64,000 nucleotides of DNA, from assembly GCF_018131005.1 (NCBI RefSeq), contig NZ_JAFCJK010000003.1, positions 558,001 to 622,000 of the forward strand, read 5' to 3'. Positions within the stretch are counted from its first letter, which is position 1. Each line of letters starts with the position of its first letter. Origin of the DNA: Bradyrhizobium lablabi. Its GTDB lineage: Bacteria > Pseudomonadota > Alphaproteobacteria > Rhizobiales > Xanthobacteraceae. A program made the translations under genes and the position numbers. Under the pieces are notes generated by a model, which was not told the DNA's origin, ran no database searches, and worked only from the letters and a program-made list of their open reading frames with translations. Below, piece after piece: positions 59,703 through 64,000 of the stretch.

Positions 59703-62700
59703 ATGGGCACGATGCCAGCACTCGACACCTACCAGCTCTCCGACCGCTACACGCGCGAACATGGCCGCGTCTTCCTCACGGGCACGCAGGCGATCGTCCG
59801 CATCGCACTCGAGCAAGCCAGGCGCGATCGCGCTGCCGGGCTGAGCACCGCCGGATTGATCTCGGGCTACCGGGGCTCGCCGCTCGGCGGCGTCGATCTC
59901 GAACTCTGGAAGATCAGGCAGCAATTGAAGGACAGCCGTATCGAATTCCTACCCGCGGTGAACGAGGACCTGGCTGCGACCGCCGTGCTCGGTTCGCAGC
60001 AGGTGGAGACGCAAAGCGACCGCGAGGTCGACGGCGTGTTCGGGCTTTGGTACGGCAAGGGGCCCGGCGTCGATCGTTCCGGCGACGCACTGAAACATGG
60101 CAACGCTTACGGCTCCTCGCCGCATGGCGGCGTGCTGGTGGTCGCCGGAGACGACCATGGCTGCGTATCCTCGTCGATGCCGCACCAGTCCGATGTCGCC
60201 TTCATGAGCTGGTTCATGCCGACGCTGCATCCGGCCGATGTCAGTGAATATCTCGCGTTCGGCGAATATGGCTACGCGCTGAGCCGCTTCTCCGGCATGT
60301 GGGTCGGCTTCAAGGCAATTTCGGAGATCGTGGAATCGGGCGCCTCGGTGGAGTTGCGCGCGCCACGTCTGTTCGCGCGGCCGGATTTCGTGCCGCCGGC
60401 TGGCGGCCTGCATTATCGCTGGCCGGATCTGCCGGGTCCGCAGATCGAGGAGCGGCTGGAGGCGAAGAAGCATGCGGTCTACGCCTTTGCAAAAGCGAAT
60501 CCGATTGACCGCCACATCTACGACATTCCGGATGCGACCTACGGCATCGTCACCACGGGCAAGGCTCATCTCGATCTGATGGAAGCGCTGCGGCTGGTCG
60601 GACTTGATGAAGCCGCCTGCCGCCGCTTCGGGATCGACGTTTACAAGGTCGGCATGGTGTGGCCACTGGCGCTGCACGACGCGATGGAGTTCGTGAAAGG
60701 CAAGCGCGAGATCCTCGTGGTCGAGGAGAAGCGTGGCATCATCGAAAGCCAGTTCAAGGAATATTTCTATGACTATCCCGGCGCCAAGCCGGAGCGCATG
60801 GTCGGCAAGCATGACGAGGCCGGCGCGCGGCTGATTTCCTGGATCGGCGAACTCTCGCCATGCATGCTCGCAGGAGTATTGGCGCGGCGGCTCGATCCGA
60901 TGTTTCCGGAACTGCAGCTTGCACGCCGCGTCGTCGCGTTGGCGCCGGAAGAGGAGCGCTTGATCGCGGTGCCGGGCGCGACGCGCACGCCGTATTTCTG
61001 TTCCGGCTGCCCGCACAACACGTCCACAAAGGTGCCTGAAGGCTCCAAAGCGCTGGCCGGGATCGGCTGTCACTTCATGGCAAGCTGGATGGACCGCGAG
61101 ACCTCGTCGCTGATCCAGATGGGCGGCGAGGGCGTCAACTGGGCGGCGTCGTCAAGATTCACGGGCAACAAACACATCTTTCAGAACCTCGGCGAAGGTA
61201 CCTACTACCACTCCGGCTCGATGGCGATCCGGCAGGCGATCGCGGCCGGGGCCAACATCACCTACAAGATCCTGTTCAACGATGCGGTCGCGATGACCGG
61301 CGGTCAGCCTGTCGACGGTCCCATCAGCGTGCAGGCGATCGCGCACAGCGTCCGCGCCGAGGGCGTGGCGCGCATCGCGCTGGTCTCGGACAATCCCGCG
61401 CAGTTCTCGCCCGCAGATTTGCCCGGCGGCGTCACCATCCATCCGCGCGAGGAGATGGATACCGTGCAGCGCGAGCTCCGCGACATTCCCGGCGTCACCG
61501 TGCTGATCTACCAGCAGACCTGCGCCACCGAGAAACGCCGCCGCCGCAAGCGCGGGCAGATCGCGGATCCCCCGCGCTTTGCCTATATCAACGATCTCGT
61601 CTGCGAGGGCTGTGGCGATTGCTCGGTCGAGTCCAATTGCCTGAGCGTCGAGCCGAAGGCGACGCCATTCGGCCGCAAGCGCAGGATCAACCTTTCGACC
61701 TGCAACAAGGACTTTTCCTGCCTCAACGGCTTCTGCCCAAGCTTTGTGACCATCGAAGGCGGCAGGCGGCGCGCGAAGACCGCAAGCGGGATCGATCCTT
61801 TGACACGTGCCGCGACGCTGCCGAAGCCGGAGCTTGCCGCGCTCGACCGGCCCTATGATCTGCTCGTCACCGGTGTCGGCGGCACCGGCGTGATCACCGT
61901 CGGCGCGCTGGTCGCGATGGCGGCGCATCTCGAGGCACGCGGCGTCTCGGTGCTCGACTTCACCGGTTTCGCACAGAAATTCGGCCCCGTGCTGAGTTAC
62001 CTGCGGCTGGCTGCGACGCCAGAGGCGTTGCATCAGGTGCGGATCGACCAGGGCGCGGCGGACGCGCTGATCGGCTGCGATCTGGTGGTCAGCTCAGCGG
62101 CCAAGGCGTCCGGCACCTATCGAAAGGGGATGCGCGCCGTGATCAACACCGCCGAGATGCCGACCGGCGATGTCGTGCGCTTCCGGGATGCCGACCTCGC
62201 CTCGCCGGTTCGCCTGCGCGCGCTCGCGCGGGTGATCGGCGCCGGCAACCTCACCACGATCGATGCCAATGCACTGGCCGAGCGGCTGCTCGGCGACAGC
62301 GTCTATGCCAACATCATGATGCTCGGCTTCGCCTGGCAGCAGGGACTGGTGCCGGTGTCGCTTGCGGCATTGACCCGCGCCATCGAACTCAACGATGTGA
62401 CCATCGAACGCAACAAGCAGGCGCTGGCCTGGGGCCGGATCGCATTCGCTGACCCGGACTTTTTGCCGAAGGCCGATCAGGCGACACCAGACGCACAGGA
62501 AACGCTCGATCAGGTGATCGCGCGGCGCGCCGATTTTCTCACTGCATATCAGGACGCAGCCTACGCGGCGCGCTACCGGACGGCCGTCGATCGGGTGCGC
62601 CGTGCCGAGTCCACCCTTGGCGCCGAAACCCTCACCGATGCGGTGGCGCGCTCGCTGTTCAAGCTGATGGCCTACAAGGACGAATATGAGGTGGCGCGGC

Positions 62701-63188
62701 TGCACATGGAAAGCGGCTTCCGCGACGAACTCAGGCGCGAATTTGACGGCGACTTCACCGTGACATACCACCTCGCGCCGCCGTTGCTGCCTGCGCGACG
62801 CGACGCGCGCGGACGACCGGTGAAGCGCGCCTTCGATCAGTGGATCGAGACGCCACTGCGCCTGCTCGCGCGGCTCAAGCGGCTACGCGGCACGCCGTTC
62901 GACTTGTTCGGCCACACGGCGGAGCGGCGGTCCGAGCGCGAGTTGATCGCCTGGTATGAGACGCTGATCGACACCGTGCTCGGCAGGCTCGACGACAAGC
63001 GCCTGCCCGACCTTGTCGCGATCGCGAAGGCGCCGATGGAGATCAGGGGCTACGGCCCGGTGAAGGACGCCGCCATCGACAAGGTCAAGGCCGAGGTCGC
63101 GCTGTTGGCCGCGCGGCTCAATGCCGATCCGACGGAGACCGGTAACGGTTCAGGAACCGATCATCGCGCTACGCTTGGAGTGAGGTGA
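59703..63188 (+). CDS. Indolepyruvate ferredoxin oxidoreductase, fused form
   Basis: Fused thiamine-diphosphate enzyme that oxidatively decarboxylates aryl (or branched) 2-keto acids to acyl-CoA and reduces ferredoxin. It has 1161 residues. The first 400 residues correspond to the pyrimidine/alpha part (GLISGYRGSPLGGVDLELWK). The TPP-binding part has YFCSGCPHNTSTKVPEGS at about residue 430 and GGEGVNWAASSRF. A cysteine cluster, CEGCGDCSVESNC, lies at about 634 with more cysteines at about 665-680. The gamma domain has LLVTGVGGTGVITVGALVAM at about 723. ATG 59712 is an alternative start. It is divergent from an Lrp/AsnC gene. Confidence 0.94.
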   Translation: MGTMPALDTYQLSDRYTREHGRVFLTGTQAIVRIALEQARRDRAAGLSTAGLISGYRGSPLGGVDLELWKIRQQLKDSRIEFLPAVNEDLAATAVLGSQQVETQSDREVDGVFGLWYGKGPGVDRSGDALKHGNAYGSSPHGGVLVVAGDDHGCVSSSMPHQSDVAFMSWFMPTLHPADVSEYLAFGEYGYALSRFSGMWVGFKAISEIVESGASVELRAPRLFARPDFVPPAGGLHYRWPDLPGPQIEERLEAKKHAVYAFAKANPIDRHIYDIPDATYGIVTTGKAHLDLMEALRLVGLDEAACRRFGIDVYKVGMVWPLALHDAMEFVKGKREILVVEEKRGIIESQFKEYFYDYPGAKPERMVGKHDEAGARLISWIGELSPCMLAGVLARRLDPMFPELQLARRVVALAPEEERLIAVPGATRTPYFCSGCPHNTSTKVPEGSKALAGIGCHFMASWMDRETSSLIQMGGEGVNWAASSRFTGNKHIFQNLGEGTYYHSGSMAIRQAIAAGANITYKILFNDAVAMTGGQPVDGPISVQAIAHSVRAEGVARIALVSDNPAQFSPADLPGGVTIHPREEMDTVQRELRDIPGVTVLIYQQTCATEKRRRRKRGQIADPPRFAYINDLVCEGCGDCSVESNCLSVEPKATPFGRKRRINLSTCNKDFSCLNGFCPSFVTIEGGRRRAKTASGIDPLTRAATLPKPELAALDRPYDLLVTGVGGTGVITVGALVAMAAHLEARGVSVLDFTGFAQKFGPVLSYLRLAATPEALHQVRIDQGAADALIGCDLVVSSAAKASGTYRKGMRAVINTAEMPTGDVVRFRDADLASPVRLRALARVIGAGNLTTIDANALAERLLGDSVYANIMMLGFAWQQGLVPVSLAALTRAIELNDVTIERNKQALAWGRIAFADPDFLPKADQATPDAQETLDQVIARRADFLTAYQDAAYAARYRTAVDRVRRAESTLGAETLTDAVARSLFKLMAYKDEYEVARLHMESGFRDELRREFDGDFTVTYHLAPPLLPARRDARGRPVKRAFDQWIETPLRLLARLKRLRGTPFDLFGHTAERRSERELIAWYETLIDTVLGRLDDKRLPDLVAIAKAPMEIRGYGPVKDAAIDKVKAEVALLAARLNADPTETGNGSGTDHRATLGVR

Positions 63189-63231
63189 CAGCCAGCCAAC
63201 AACGACGGTCGCGAGCACGGCGCGAAACGCC

Positions 63232-64000
63232 CTACTCCGCCTTGATTCCGGCGTCCCGGATCACTTTGCGCCAGCGCGCCTCCTCGCCCGCGAAGTAACG
63301 GTCAAGCTCGGCCGGAGGCGCCGCGACCATCACGAGGCCCTCGTTGCCCCCGAGCTTTTTGAAGGCGTCCGATTGCACGGCCCTGGCGGCCGACGCGTTG
63401 AGGCGAGTAATGATCTCAGCCGGCGTGTTCGCGGGCGCGTAAAGACCGTACCAGGCTTCCGCCGCATAACCTGGAACGCCCGCTTCCGACACGGTCGGCA
63501 GTTGCGGAAACGCCGCCGAGCGCTCTGCCGAAGTCACGGCGATCGCGCGTAGCTGACCAGCATCGACCAGCGCCGCGCAGCTTGCGACCGTCGTGAACAT
63601 CACCTGGATCTGATCGCCGATCAGGTCCGATATCGCCGGCGCAGCGCCTTTGTAGGGCACGGTGGTGAGATTGACCCCGGCCATGTGCTTGAACAGTTCG
63701 CCGGCAAGATGCGCGGAGGTGCCGGTGCCGTATGTACCGTAAGAAAGCTTTTCCGGGTCCGCCTTGGCTGCCGCGATCAGATCGGCGATCGATTTGACCG
63801 GCGAGGCCGGATTGACCACGACCACGTTGAAGGAGCGCGCAATCAGCGCGACCGGCGCAAAGTCCTTGTGCGCGTCATAGGGCAGCTTGCTGTAGAGGCT
63901 CGGATTGACGGCATTGGCAAATGTACCCATCAAGAGCGTGTAGCCGTCGGGCGCGCTGGTCGCGACGCCCTGCGTGCCGATGATGGTGCCGGCGCCTGGC
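63232..64000 (-). CDS. Bug-family tripartite tricarboxylate transporter binding protein, 5' end cut by window edge
   Basis: Periplasmic TctC/Bug-type binding protein. The gene runs off the right edge, so the signal and the first part are missing; 256 codons are present. Typical features are PGAGTIIGTQGVA (just at the edge), PDGYTLLMGT, KDFAPVALIARSFNVVVVNP, LSYGTYGTGTSAHLAGELFK and VPYKGAAPAISDLIGDQIQV. These proteins are very abundant in Bradyrhizobium-like and Burkholderia-like bacteria and bind small carboxylates. The TctA and TctB membrane partners are not visible. It is convergent with the oxidoreductase gene. Confidence 0.92.
   Translation of the reverse strand, partial: PGAGTIIGTQGVATSAPDGYTLLMGTFANAVNPSLYSKLPYDAHKDFAPVALIARSFNVVVVNPASPVKSIADLIAAAKADPEKLSYGTYGTGTSAHLAGELFKHMAGVNLTTVPYKGAAPAISDLIGDQIQVMFTTVASCAALVDAGQLRAIAVTSAERSAAFPQLPTVSEAGVPGYAAEAWYGLYAPANTPAEIITRLNASAARAVQSDAFKKLGGNEGLVMVAAPPAELDRYFAGEEARWRKVIRDAGIKAE

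Noticed and set aside
59949..61073. A 374-codon minus-strand frame opposite the indolepyruvate oxidoreductase gene
   Set aside because: It is contained in a well-supported gene and shows no motif.

Overview
The window is high-GC alphaproteobacterial DNA and most resembles the Bradyrhizobium group (Nitrobacteraceae, Hyphomicrobiales). That placement is inference. It rests on a Caulobacter-type fliFGHN-flbD operon beside a SciP gene, a napEDABC operon behind a perfect FNR/FixK box, many ABC uptake systems for soil compounds, and dispersed intergenic repeats of a kind common in Bradyrhizobium. No rRNA, CRISPR array or intact insertion sequence was seen; there is one tRNA (Met, CAT).

Layout. 1-3.9 kb: a CUT2-type sugar ABC transporter (binding protein cut by the left edge) with an SDR-family dehydrogenase/epimerase. 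4.0-19.0 kb: a large polyol/sugar catabolic locus. A minus-strand run of ten genes encodes a SorC-type regulator, a five-gene CUT1 transporter with two unlike ATPases, an EryA-like FGGY kinase, a 2-hydroxyacid dehydrogenase, a class II aldolase and a GlpD-like dehydrogenase. It faces a plus-strand trio: a second FGGY kinase, a HAD-IIA phosphatase and a second class II aldolase-fold protein. Uptake, phosphorylation, oxidation and retro-aldol cleavage of a polyol are all represented, but the substrate is not known.

18.9-28.4 kb is an accessory zone. It holds an aldolase relic, a frameshifted tyrosine integrase with coupled broken ORFs, a MEDS-domain histidine kinase without a response regulator, a membrane protein with an internal repeat, an AraC regulator, a tandemly duplicated SnoaL-like gene and two phage-type ORFs that end at the 3' end of tRNA-Met.

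28.5-43.5 kb: a secreted proline-rich protein, a SAM methyltransferase and mnmA; then fliK-flgD behind a sigma-54-like promoter; a malonate operon pairing MdcA with malonyl-CoA decarboxylase and an alpha/beta hydrolase; then sciP and fliF-fliG-fliH-fliN-flbD behind a CtrA-like box. FlbD is a sigma-54 activator, so the promoter before fliK is a plausible target of the regulator at the end of the fliF operon.

43.6-49.0 kb: an alkanesulfonate system (ssuA-ssuA remnant-ssuD-ssuC-ssuB) with a second luciferase-like monooxygenase. 49.2-53.5 kb: napEDABC, periplasmic nitrate reduction under low oxygen. 53.6-59.0 kb: a short RecD-like helicase, msrA and msrB with a palindromic repeat between them, and several small conserved or secreted proteins. 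59.1-64.0 kb: an Lrp/AsnC regulator divergent from a fused indolepyruvate ferredoxin oxidoreductase, and a Bug-type binding protein cut by the right edge.

I did not find a clearly new molecular system. The best candidates for something undescribed are the polyol locus with doubled kinases and aldolases, and the malonate operon that joins parts of two different decarboxylation routes.
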